Source of the DNA: Neodontobutis hainanensis
Taxonomy: Eukaryota > Chordata > Actinopteri > Gobiiformes > Odontobutidae
Direction of reading: 5' to 3'
DNA length: 64,000 nucleotides
Assembly (NCBI GenBank): GCA_024349245.1
Contig: JALDNG010000008.1
Coordinates: 1,381,001-1,445,000, forward strand
Shown here: piece by piece, positions 1-11,386 of the stretch
How the letters are laid out: each line of letters starts with the position of its first letter
How positions within the stretch are numbered: the first letter of the stretch is position 1
The notes under the pieces: generated by a model
Seen by the model: only the letters and a program-made list of their open reading frames with translations
What the model was told of the DNA's origin: nothing
The model's database searches: none
Translations under genes and position numbers: made by a program

Positions 1-2020
1 CGGTGCCACTGCTAACACTGTTGAATCAAAGACCGAAAATGGAAACTGCTTGAGTACAGGAGTTTGAGTCAGTGCCAAGGCCAGCACTTCATCTGGTTAC
101 AACAAGCAGCCTGTCACTGCATGGCAATAGTCCACTGAAAGTATACAACCATTCTTAACATTTTTTCTAATATGCTTTAGTAAAGGCTTGCTGCCAAGGT
201 GAAAAACCCCTATGAATCATCCTGTGACTTCTAAGGTTTAAGATGAAAGTAGATGGAGCAACAGTAGTAGTGCTGATTGTTGTGCAAGTTCTCCTCAGAC
301 ATCCTTTCTATATGACACAACAGCAGGGCTAGTTATTCACTAATGGTGTCGCAGTGCAGAAGGGGTGTTTTGTCTTGTGAATGATGATGTGTAGGATGGC
401 CTTAAGATTTTTTTTTATTATTATTATTATTGCACCCTGAAAAGTGAAAAATTGTGATCCTGGAGCAAGACTTCTTTTTATGAGCATAAGTCTGCTCACC
501 TTTTTGGAACACAAACAACAGACACTACAGTAGAAACCAGTGGTGTCCCCTGGGTTCATTAAATGACATCATGGTCTCCTGACATTTAACGTCTGCCTGA
601 TTTTGTTTTTGTAAAATGATTTCAGGTTGTAGATTGACTTGTGCTTTTTTTTTTTTTTTGTCATCAAACGGGTACTTCAAATAAAAAAAAAATTCATTAC
701 ATTATAAATCTGATGTTCTATGTTTAATACTTTGCTTAAATTCTTTTCTTAAGTCATAAGGTAAGGTTTTGTCTGTTGAAGTTGTGGCTTTAAATTCATT
801 CAAGTAATGTCAACGGAATGTATTGTTAAGGCTGTACAAAAGATAACTGGTATTTGCTGAGCGTGAGCGTGAACAAGTGTGTTAACCTCTTGTTTTTTTT
901 TTGTTTTTGTTTTTTGTGAGGCACCTAATTTGTTTGCCCCTCATGCACACTTTAACTGTAAGCAACCAGTTTTATGAAACATGAGTTGTGGTCACTGCAC
1001 ACTATTTTCTTTATACTGTGTCTCTGTGTACACTATCGCACAAAGCTACTCTAAAGGTGGTTAGCCTCTAGCTCTAAGCTAGGATTAACACAGAGGATAC
1101 ACCGTGTGCTACAACAGCAAACTGTCAATCCCAATCATCTGAATTTGGTTTACACTTGAGGCACAGGCCTTTTACATTTTGAATGCAGACCATGGCATTT
1201 CCATTGCTTTCACTGGGCACTGCTTGGAAACATAAACAGACAACAAGTCACAGCTTGGTCCCTGGCACAGTTTGCGTTGGTGGGTGTTTCTAGGATGTGC
1301 AAAGACTTGAAAGCAGGAGCATTGCATATTTTAAAAAGAAATGATAATGATAATAATAATGATAATGATAAATTAAAACAAAAAAGAGCTCACTGGCCAT
1401 TATTCATTAACGCATGAATAATGGCCTGGGGCAGACTGATAAAGACCTGGCAGCCATTTTGCACCTACGATCTCTCCAACCACCACCAAACATTCTCACA
1501 TACTCATCCCCTGACCTCCCTCTTCCTGCAAATATACATAAAGCACCATTCAAGTTGTATTTTTTTTATTTTTATTTATTCATTTTTATTTGAGTCATGC
1601 AAACATTTATGGGCATATGCAGACATTTAGCACAGCTCTCCAAGTGAGGACAAACAAAAACCAAGAGGAGGCAGTGTGTTGCCATGGAGAATCAAACGGC
1701 TCAGAATGCATAAATTCATTCAACTATAATTGAGAGAGGCAGTGTAGTGTAGAGGAGAGCTGTGCATAACCACTCCCTCGCTGTTGCCTGTGCGTCAGAT
1801 GGAGGGAGGGGTTATGTAACTGCTTATTTACGGCAGAGTGAAGATGGAATAGGGAACAAAATAATCTGGTTTGAGTCCTGTGCATGTGTGTGAATGTCTG
1901 CACGCAGTGACGCACAAGCAAGACCAGGCGATGAGATTAAATTCTCCTTGTAACATGTTTCTGGGAGACTGCAACTTTGTATTGTATGATCTATAGCACA
2001 GAACAGTATTGTTGTGTTCT

Positions 2021-2052
<32 letters not shown>

Positions 2053-2209
2053 CTGAAAAGAGCTTGGCGCTTTAGCAAGGCAGCCATGTTATAGACCATA
2101 GTGGACGGAAAATGAGGCCCAGACTTGGCACTTATCCAGGTCACGCTCTGTGAAACGATGTAACCTCCTCATTGTAGTACTAATTTAATTTTATTTTATT
2201 TTTTTCCAG
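1..2209. other. Upstream region of aldolase gene, no coding exon recognised
   Basis: I see no open frame here with recognisable homology. The stretch is AT-rich. AATAAA-like motifs near 680 could end a gene lying to the left, but no coding exon of such a gene is visible. A perfect 13-bp inverted repeat lies at 1395-1426, and POU/octamer-like motifs (ATGCAAAC near 1597, GCATATGC near 1613) follow it. A run of 31 T spans 2022-2052. The coding exon of the aldolase gene begins right after a polypyrimidine tract and AG at 2208-2209. A non-coding first exon and the promoter should therefore lie somewhere in this region, but I could not place them. Confidence 0.5.
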
Positions 2210-2214
2210 CCACC

Positions 2215-4126
2215 ATGACTCACCAGTATCCTGCATTGACTCCTGAACAGAAGAAGGAGCTACAGGACATTGCTCAAAGGATAGTAGCCCCTGGAAAGGG
2301 TATCCTCGCAGCTGATGAATCCACCGGTATGAATATGTACACAATCTTTGAGAAATCTCATGTGAAGTGATGGCCCTTCTGCTTCATATGTCATTAGTCA
2401 AATGATATTTGCATTTACCAGAACAAAATATAGTTGCATGTTTTATATTTAGACTGATTTCAACCAATCACAAAGTGTATGACTGACTGCCAGGATTTTG
2501 GTCTGATATTTAAATGAATGGTTTTGTTTTTTTAGGCAGCATGGCGAAGCGTCTGAACCCTATTGGGGTTGAGAACACAGAGGAGCACAGGCGCCGGTAC
2601 CGCCAGTTGCTCTTTACTGCTGACCAGCGCATTGACAATTGTATTGGAGGAGTCATCTTCTTCCATGAAACCCTCTACCAGAGCACAGACGATGGCACTC
2701 CATTTGCAAAGCTCATTAAAGACCGTGGCATTATTGTTGGCATCAAGGTACACACTGAGTTGTTGCATGTTATCTATACTTTGATGTTTTCTGGGCCTAA
2801 CCTTCAAAAATGTTTGACCAGTGGTTTATCTGAAAATAATGCATTGTTTTACTTGACAATATTATATGGTTATCATATTAGGTCTCGGTAAAAAATCTAA
2901 TCTATTTATTTACTTGTTTGTTTTTTCTTTTCTTATATATAGGTTGACAAAGGTGTTGTGCCCCTGGCCGGAACAAATGGCGAGACAACCACCCAGGGTA
3001 CAAATCACCATGAGACCTCGGACATTGTGTCACTGATTTTGATTGCTAATTTGATGTATTTGATGGTGTAGGTCTGGATGGACTGTCTGAGCGCTGCGCC
3101 CAGTACAAGAAAGATGGAGCAGACTTTGCAAAGTGGCGCTGTGTGCTAAAGATTTCTGACACCACACCATCTGAGTTGGCCATCTATGAGAATGCCAATG
3201 TTCTGGCAAGATATGCTAGCATCTGCCAGCAGGTTGGTACATTAAATATGCATACTAATGCATTTGTTATCTACAGTATGGTCAGTTTTGTCATGTCTTC
3301 TAGAATGGTATTGTTCCTATTGTGGAGCCTGAGATCCTTCCTGATGGGGACCATGACCTCAAGCGTTGCCAGTATGTCACTGAGAAGGTAGTGTTCAATA
3401 TTATTTGAATAACACAAGCTGTTCATGAAAACATTCTCTATAGCAAGGTTTTGAACTGTCTCTTTGCGATCTCTAGGTTTTAGCTGCATGTTACAAAGCT
3501 CTGTCAGACCACCATGTGTACTTGGAGGGAACACTGCTGAAGCCTAACATGGTGACCGCTGGACACTCTTGCCCCACCAAATACACCAATGAAGAAATTG
3601 CCATGGCAACTGTCACTGCTCTCCGCCGCACAGTTCCTCCTGCTGTCACAGGTTTGAAGATAGTAGAGATTTTTCCATGTATCATTAATTTGCTTTTTGA
3701 TACTTGATGCATTTACTTGTGGTTTCTGTGTCTGACTCTTTTCTCAGGGGTGACATTCCTGTCAGGTGGTCAGTCTGAGGAGGAGGCTAGTGTGAATCTT
3801 AATGCCATCAACAACTGCCCACTCCCCAGACCCTGGGCTTTGACTTTCTCCTATGGCCGTGCTCTTCAGGCTTCTGCCCTGAATGCATGGAGAGGAGAGC
3901 TTAGCAACGAGAAGGCAGCCACTGAGGAGTTCATCAAACGTGCTGAGGTCAGACATGCTTAGTAACTTACTCCTTTCCCTTATTTTTATTGGTATATATC
4001 TAAATGCGTTTATTTTTTTTTTGTCTTGTTTAGGCAAATGGTCTGGCTGCTCTTGGAAAATATGAATCTTCTGGAACTGCCGGCGCTGCAGGACAGTCCC
4101 TCTACGTAGCAAATCACGCCTATTAA
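2215..4126 (+). CDS. aldoc: Fructose-bisphosphate aldolase, C-type (363 aa, 8 coding exons)
   Basis: Class I aldolase, which cleaves fructose-1,6-bisphosphate to glyceraldehyde-3-phosphate and dihydroxyacetone phosphate in cytosolic glycolysis. Coding exons: 2215-2326, 2536-2747, 2943-2997, 3072-3232, 3304-3387, 3477-3651, 3748-3947, 4034-4126. They sum to 1092 nt, giving 363 aa, the family length. Visible landmarks are the N-terminal GKGILAADES, the substrate-binding GGVIFFHETLYQ, the Schiff-base lysine segment VYLEGTLLKPNM, LSGGQSEEEAS, and the C-terminal ANHAY with its catalytic tyrosine. The start has a good Kozak context (CCACCATGA) just after a splice acceptor, so the 5' UTR is interrupted by an intron. 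Assignment to the C rather than the A isoform rests on overall similarity and on pigs being the next gene, as at human 17q11.2. Teleosts have two aldoc copies, and I cannot say which this is. Confidence 0.95.
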
Positions 4127-5093
4127 ACATCAAAGTACCACATTCAGTTGTGGCCTACCAATAGTCTTATACTGTATTCACTCGGCTATTTCCCCTCACT
4201 TCTCCATCATTTACAGGCCTGTGCTGTCTACTGTACTTTAGAGTTGTAAGATTCAAAATTATATTAGATGTATGTATTTAACATCCTAATATAACATTAC
4301 TGTACTAAAGTAAACAGGCTTAATTTATTTATTGGATCAATCAAAATAGAAAAGTTTGACAATGTTTTGCTTCAAGATAAGAATGTTCAAGAATTACCAA
4401 TTTTTAACTGTAAACCATCTTAATCTGTATTCATTTTATGCCTTTCCTGGCTCTGCACCTTTCCACTTTTTCCTGTCTCCAAGTATTGGGTCATTCCAAA
4501 GTAGGCCAGATTTAGCATAATGTGTGTGTTGGTGTATTGCTTCTGTAAGAATGCAGTGTTGGCTCATCTTAAAATGTGCTTTACTAATACATCCCTGACT
4601 TGGGACCAAGTGATCATAAGCAGCAGCACTACCTGTATATTCATAAAAGGCCAGCATAAAATGATGTAAAGTATTGAAATCTCAGACTGAAATTGAACAA
4701 ATGTATGCAGTGCTAATTGTACGGTTGGACAGCTATAGCCTTGGTAAGGTCAAAGACTCTGCGGTAATCGATCCGCTGCATCGTAATGTTTCTGTTAACA
4801 TGCTTCTGAACACCAGTAATAGAAGAAAGGTCTCCTCAACTATACCATTTGCTTTTAAATTAGTTAGTGTTGAGTTGTGTGATGTCAATGTATTATCTGA
4901 TGCCTGTGTGTCGCCCCCATCGTGCTTCCCTCTGCCAGACCCACAGGACGCTTAGAAGACGGTTTCTATTGCTGTACCAATGTGATGGACCAAGTCAAGG
5001 GGTGGGCTGATGGAAAAACGGTCACAGCTGTTGGACTAGTGTGATATTTGTGATGTTAATGCTGTTAAAGCACTTGGTGTCTATCAAATAGTA

Positions 5094-5099
5094 AATAAA
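5094..5099 (+). terminator. aldoc: Poly(A) signal of aldoc (AATAAA)
   Basis: This AATAAA lies about 970 bases after the aldolase stop, and no other gene starts before pigs at 5560. The 3' UTR would thus span about 4127-5115. It is the best candidate seen, but the cleavage site itself is not shown by the sequence. Confidence 0.55.
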
Positions 5100-5502
5100 A
5101 ATGAACAAAACTAGAATAAGTCTCCATGATTGGCTTTGTGAAATTGATGCTCACTTGTGCAAAAAATCAAATTGTACAGTTACGACTTGCTGGACAAACA
5201 TAACCTTTAAAAATATATATTCTTCACTTGCTATTGCAGTAGAACTAGCAGAAAATCTTCACAAAACAAAACGTGGTGAGAGAATGCCCTTTTATTGCAA
5301 TGTGCATATATTTATTTGGAAGCACGGGTACAGTTGCAACGTCGATGCTTGTATAAAATAGAAACACAAGTATTTAATTCTCTAATAAATTGTGAGTTGG
5401 GAGAAATTTAAATCAATCTGATATAAAAACGTTTCTTAATTCAAAAAATGTGGAAAAACAAGGTAAGGATGAGTAAAGTAGTGGTATCCATGACTACATG
5501 AC

Positions 5503-5525
5503 CACGTGACATTGGATTGTTCCGG
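5503..5525 (+). promoter_or_regulatory. pigs: Compact pigs promoter: E-box, inverted CCAAT, ETS site
   Basis: Within 60 bases upstream of the pigs start codon lie CACGTGAC (5503-5510), ATTGG (inverted CCAAT, 5511-5515) and TTCCGG (5520-5525). This is the arrangement of a TATA-less housekeeping promoter. CACGTGAC is also the core of the USF/TFEB-type E-box. The motifs are seen directly; their use is inferred. Confidence 0.5.
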
Positions 5526-5559
5526 TTAAATTTATCAAGCGCACCTATTTCAGACAGCA

Positions 5560-8500
5560 ATGGCTACTACGGAAGTGGGTGAGTAGATAGATGAAAGCAA
5601 TATATACATAGTTGTGTATAAATAAGAAATTTTACATTTTCAGTTTCGAGAGTATTATAAATCTAAAGAACGTCGCCGTTTTAAAGTGCTAGGACTCATT
5701 TTTCCGATGAATAACACTTTAAAGCTAACGGCTAGCTAGCAGAACCGGTTTCATCAATAATGCCCTTCCTCCAACAGACCTGCACGTTAATGATAAAGTG
5801 TTTTAATTTTCATCGTTTTTCCCTTATTGCTATTCTGCTTTAAATATATACTATCTCCGTATTAAACATACAAAGTACCACAAGCACACTCTCATACTTA
5901 AAAGATTATAACTCCACTAAAAAAAAAGCTGTTTGGTTCCTTCTGTTTTCGTGTCTATGCTACAAGTAACGAATAATTGCCAGCACGCGAATTTTTACTA
6001 GTTTTGTAATAAACAAAACAATTTTCTTATATTGTAGTAATGTTGGCATCAAAATAATATTGTAATGTCTGCTGTGTCTAGAGCGAAGGCGAGGCAAGTT
6101 GGCTGCTCTGTCTATAGCAGCAGTGGTCATCATTGTGGGAGTCCCCTTGTGGTGGCGAACAACTGAAACATACCGTGCCTGGTTACCTGTCAGCCAAATA
6201 CAAGAGCTAGCAAATCTGCAGGTTTGTATTTCATTATCTGATTCCTCAAAAATAGTTCCTCAAAAAGTGTAATGTAATTTGCATTGCATTTGTTTCTAGC
6301 TTCTGTTAAGCACTGATGTGGAAGTAGTGTTTGCACGTGGAACTGTTACACCAGAGCAGCAGAAAAAGGTCCCACTGACGCAGACAAAGGATGAGGAGCA
6401 CATAGTAGATGGTAAATTTTTTGTTTATTTCTTTACTGTAGCTACAAATAGAACTTGGGGTTATTCCCATATTAATCAATCTATTTCATACAGAAAGCAC
6501 ATCTTTGAGGTACAGGTATGAGACAAGGTACCGCACAGCCACCATTATGGAGGAAGATGCTCTTAACCAGTCCACTGCTGCAGGTAAGATATTGGCTGTC
6601 AATAGCACCATCTTTTAGCACCAAACATCTAAATGTTGAGCTTGTTTTTTTAAGTCCACAGATTTGTAACATCTTTTTATTCTTGTTCTGTTTAGAAGCA
6701 GACCTTTCACTGCATATGCTCAGCGAAAGCCCTTGTGGCTCTTTGGTTGTTTATATTATCCCAGAGTCATCATTGTTGCTTCCAGAGGTAAAAACAGGCT
6801 TTTGGTTACATTTTGGTCATATATGCATGTGTATATTTTATATTTGAATATGTTTAAAATAAATTTTCTTTCTCTCAGAAAGTGGATGTATATATTGGTC
6901 AGCGTCGGACTGCCTTGCTGCGCACTGGTGCTCAGATGAGAGTAGGGAAGACACTGGACCAACTATTGACTCTCCTCGAGCCTCGGATCAGGGAGGTGCT
7001 ACAGGTGATGTCCTTCAGTCACGCTGACATCACTGCTGCCCTCAGTGACAGAGTCCGTCTCAGCCCTGGCAACAAAGAGAGCATTGCTGACAGTATGAGG
7101 GCCTTTAAATCGAGCCCAGGTTGGTTTTAGATGTAACCAATGTCAATAGGCTCTTCATTTTCTTTCTTGAATGTTTTTATTCATGTTCTGTGCGTATTTC
7201 CATTTAGGTTATGAGATAACCTTTAGTCTGTTAAACCCAGACCCAAAATCACACAGGCTTCATTGGGACATAGAAGGTGCTGTGGAAACCTATATTCAGC
7301 CATTTCTTTCCAAACTTGCTCCTGTGGCCAACTTAAGTATTGACTCTCAGGTAAAGTTTAGTATTTATAAATTTGTAGATAACTTTTTGTTTTTGGAAAA
7401 AAAAATCTGCTACTGTATGTCATTTTTTTGCATTTTATTTATAGACCTTGTACTATGCCATGCTTGGTGTCAACCCTCGTTTTGACAGCAGCCGTAATGC
7501 CTACACACTCAATGCTGATAGTCTTGCACATGTCATTAACCCTGTCGAAGCTAGACTAGGTAGGGAGCTACTCATGCATGTTTCATTTAAAACAATGATT
7601 GATTGAGGATTTTAAAGCAGTTCTTTGTGCTTTTGCTTTTCAGGCTCTAACGCAGCATCTTCCAACCCAGTGCTAAATTTTCTCTTATATGTTCCTGATG
7701 CCAACCATTTACCTCTTTACATCCAGGACCACACAAAACAAGAAGTGCTTTCGAATGCATTTCACTCACCACGCTGGGGCGGTATTATGGTATCATAACT
7801 TTAACATTTCTTTCTTGTTAGTGTGTATATTATAAAAATTGTAATGTTAGTGTTGTACTTCAGTATACTGTATTTGGTTTGATACTAACTGAACAATATT
7901 GTTTATTATGTCTTTAGGTCTATAATGTAAAAGATTTTTATGAACCGGATGTAATTTTCCCTGTTGATATCAACATCAACATGGCCAAAGTCATGGGAGT
8001 ATTTCTGGCACAGCTTCGGTAAATTTTGTCTACAGTTAAACACAGTCCCCTTTTTAATTTTTTTATTTATTTTGTATTGCGTTTTCATGAAGTAAACTTA
8101 ATGTACTCTTTCAGATTGTTGCTGGGTGTGCAGTCTTCCACCCCACCCACTGGTTTTCTGGTGGCCCCATGCAACAGTTTTGGACTGGCTGACTGGGAGC
8201 TAGACCGAATCATGTGGAGTAGGAGTGTGGAAAATGTTGCAACAGCAACCACCACAATTACTTCTTTGGCACAATTGCTGGACCAGATTGGAAACATTGT
8301 TATCAATGACAACATTGCCCAACAGGTAAGATTACCTATTACCATACTATATGATCTTTTTGTTAAAACTTAATCTTTTGTAATCAAAACACACATTACA
8401 AAAAAATATTGCTTTGAATGCTCATCAGAACAAACTCATTAGAAATGACTTGCTCTATAGCTGTATAGCCATACTAAAAACAAAAAACATTTTGTTAGTT

Positions 8501-8531
<31 letters not shown>

Positions 8532-8848
8532 GTTTTTTTTAAGCCTTTTTATTCCTCCTCTTCTCTAAGGTGTCCAGTGCTGTTACTTCTCTGCAGTTGG
8601 CTGTAGCAGAGCTAGAGGCTGGGAATCTTGGTTTTGCACTGCAGTACAGTAAAGAGGCCATCTTGGCTTCAGAAAAGGCATTTTTTGACCCATCACTTCT
8701 CCATCTCCTCTACTTTCCTGATGATCAGAAGTTTGCCATATACATTCCGCTATTTCTGCCTATGTGTGTGCCAATTCTTCTGTCTCTTCTCAAGATATTG
8801 TCAGAGGTTAGACAGCGACGCAAGGAAAAGCTAGCCAAAAAGGACTGA
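5560..8848 (+). CDS. pigs: GPI transamidase subunit PIG-S (562 aa, 12 exons)
   Basis: Subunit of the endoplasmic-reticulum GPI transamidase, which replaces a C-terminal peptide with a preassembled GPI anchor. Exons: 5560-5578, 6082-6221, 6300-6411, 6494-6583, 6696-6787, 6879-7119, 7208-7350, 7445-7559, 7644-7789, 7918-8018, 8115-8325, 8570-8848. They sum to 1689 nt. A membrane segment lies near residues 14-32 (ending PLWWRTTETYRA) and a second at the C-terminus (FAIYIPLFLPMCVPILLSLL), with the large luminal domain between. Family-conserved stretches include YEITFSLLNPDPKSH, MLGVNPRFDS, NAFHSPRWGGIMVYN and SVENVATATTTITSLAQLL. The short basic tail ends KEKLAKKD. Human PIGS is 555 aa. Exon 1 codes for only six residues plus one base. 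Intron 11 has a run of 29 T (8503-8531) upstream of its acceptor. The aldoc-pigs pairing supports orthology. Confidence 0.96.
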
Positions 8849-9077
8849 AAACACTGGACATTGACTAACATGCCACATTTATATCAATGCCTCAATTTTA
8901 GGAGTGTAAGGTAAAAGGTAAAAAGACACTGGTTTTAAGTGAGCTCCTGTTTTTTTCACTTAATGCTTATATTGTGAATTGTGTTAATGTATTTTATATT
9001 TCAATACCACTTGGTGTTAAGTTATTAAAAATGTTTTATTTGTATGATTTATCATCATAAACCAATGTCAACATGAA

Positions 9078-9083
9078 AATAAA
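9078..9083 (+). terminator. pigs: Poly(A) signal of pigs (AATAAA)
   Basis: AATAAA about 230 bases after the pigs stop, followed within 15 bases by A-rich sequence. This is the first canonical signal after the stop codon. Confidence 0.55.
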
Positions 9084-9089
9084 CAAATG

Positions 9090-10395
9090 TAAAAAATGAT
9101 AATTTGCACAATTTATGATTTCTACTAGGTGAAGGAAACAATACCGTCAGTGCATAGTATTATTTTTGGGGGATTTGTATAATGTATAAGTAGCTACAGT
9201 ATACGAAGCTTTATTCTAGTTGTCCCTTTAAGTAAGTCTTCATAATCAGTTTGTTCTAGACTTTCTGAAGATTTAAACATGTTTTGAGTAATTTAGTGCC
9301 ATTATCCTAGTTCTTAGTTTTTTTAATGTGAGTAGTTGAGCCAGGGAGTTGCTGCGTGCTGAGTCTTGTCTACCGGCGAATACTGGACGTTAGCAGTAAC
9401 GCCTGTAATATTTTGGTTGAATTATTAAATGCTACCACTCCCCAAGAATAAATCTTTGCTGCCCTGCACTACCGCGTGAGTAACGAACAGGGATTAAAAG
9501 TATGTGTTTTAATCGAGATATTGTAAGGAGGCTATATTATTGATCGGTGTTGAAGATTGTTGCCTTGTTAGAACTAAGTTTGATAGATACCCTATGCTGT
9601 GTAAGTGTTTATGGAATCCTTGAAACTGACTCCCACGAATGATCACGTGCAAACTCTATAAGAGAGGATAACTGATTATAATAAGGGGCCTAGGGTAAAA
9701 ATATAGATGGTCTAGGAAGTACAAAATTTAATCTAGGTAAATACAACATCTCCTATTACGCCACATTCAAAAAGTCTGGCCCGACTAGAAATGTTGGTTT
9801 AATTGTGCGTGATACACCCGTAAAGCTCAAGTAGACTCTTTGAGACCTTTGAAAGATATTAATGGAATAAGGAGTCTGAAGTCAAGTGACAATATTGGAA
9901 AAAATGTAGGCCTGTGGAGAATTTTTCACTGCGTGAGACACGATGAGAAGAAAAAACGCCCACAAGAGTGAACGGGCTGATACTAAAAATAATATAAGGT
10001 TGACCTAAAGAGCTAAAGCTAAAATGTGTGTGTGAGAATGAATGTGTTATGAATGGGCCATTGTTGGATGAAGAATGGGTCTAATAATGTAAATCAGAAC
10101 AAAAGGTTTAATGGTTTTTGCATGTAGGAAAATTTGAAGATTTAGTTGGAACTTCCAACAACACGAGAAAGAAGAATAGCTTCCATAAGCAATTTTTCTA
10201 GACATCCTATGTAATGGCAAAAGGAGAAGCCAGATTGAGATAACAGAAGCAGAGAAGACATTTTGAAAGAAGTATAGCCTACACATGTACTTCATAACAC
10301 TAATCATATGTATTTTTATAAATGTATTCTAGGAGCTTCTAGGTCTCGGCCTCCCTCCGCTCAGACACCAGTGCCCCCTCCAAACTTCTGCCCGA
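9090..10395. other. Gene-free stretch, unassigned, possibly old repeat sequence
   Basis: No conserved coding exon is seen. Around 9330-9510 the composition changes: a more GC-rich block containing AATAAA at about 9448 is followed by AT-rich DNA. A TATA-like string (TATAAGAG near 9658) occurs further on. This might be a worn LTR-type repeat, but I see no paired terminal repeat, primer-binding site or reading frame, so I leave it unassigned. Confidence 0.3.
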
Positions 10396-10878
10396 TACAT
10401 GTACATGTACATACACACACATAGACACACATGTACATACATACACCTAGACCCACGTGTACATACACACACATAAACACACATGTACATACACACATAG
10501 ACACACATGTATACATGTACATCCACACACATACACACACATAAACACACATGTACATACACGCACATATACATACACACACATAAACACACATGTACAT
10601 ACACACACATAGACACACATGTACACACACACACACACATCAACACACATATACATACACACACATAGACACACATATACATACACACAGATAAACACAC
10701 ATGTACATACACACACATAGACACACACATAAATACACATGTACATACACACACATAAACACACATGTACATACACACACATAGACACACATGTATATAC
10801 ACATACATAGACACATGTACATACACACACACATGTACATACACACACATAAACACACATGTACATACACACACATAA
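10396..10878. repeat. Tandem repeat of ~26-bp units built from ACATGTACAT and (AC)n
   Basis: Nearly 0.5 kb of imperfect tandem units. Each joins the palindrome ACATGTACAT to an ACACACACAT block and ends in either AAACAC or AGACAC. The two variants alternate in places. Unit length varies by small deletions, and a pure (CA)n stretch lies near 10625. Every frame through it is open for long distances on the minus strand and encodes only Cys/Val/Met/Tyr repeats, which is an artefact of the repeat. Alternating purine-pyrimidine sequence of this sort can form Z-DNA, and the ATGTACAT cores are self-complementary. Confidence 0.95.
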
Positions 10879-11386
10879 TATTTGCTAAATATGTTTTACA
10901 TAAAAACTGTTATCGAACATATGGCAGCCCTGGAATACCACCATTTATTTGAACAGAGTCGATCTTGTGTCAATTTAATATCAATTAAAGTCACAGCTGA
11001 ACTTAAGGCCCTGAAAATAAAGGTCAATTATTTTATATCGATACCTCTTTCCAGCACCAGACCCTCACCCAGAAGGAGGTGCTAACGCACAATAAAGCCG
11101 GCATACAGGAAGCGGAACTTTGGAAGGAGCCGTGAAGAAGAAGAGGACCTCGCTGAATTGTCGAGTTCGCGGCGCTTTAGGTGCATTTCACGGTTTATCT
11201 ATATCAGATTTTATTTGAGCTTTTCTTGAAAACGCGTTAAGCATTTTCTTGTTTTGTTTTAAAACGTTAATAAAAACTTGAATTGCAAGTGAAAGGATAT
11301 TCGTTTTCTTTGTAAGTCGATTGATAGCTTACACGCTAACTCGACGCTAGCTCACGTTTCGCGCTAACTCCTTGTCCGTGCTAGCA

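Noticed and set aside
14..700. A 3' UTR of an upstream gene ending at AATAAA near 680
   Set aside because: It is plausible from the A-rich signal, but no coding exon or conserved motif ties this sequence to any gene.
3762..4133. Minus-strand 123-codon frame and similar antisense frames over aldoc and birc2 exons
   Set aside because: These are shadows of strongly conserved coding exons on the opposite strand.
10329..10876. Several long minus-strand open frames rich in Cys, Val, Met and Tyr
   Set aside because: They are translations of the ~26-bp tandem repeat in successive frames. No start context, splice signals or non-repeat sequence supports a gene.
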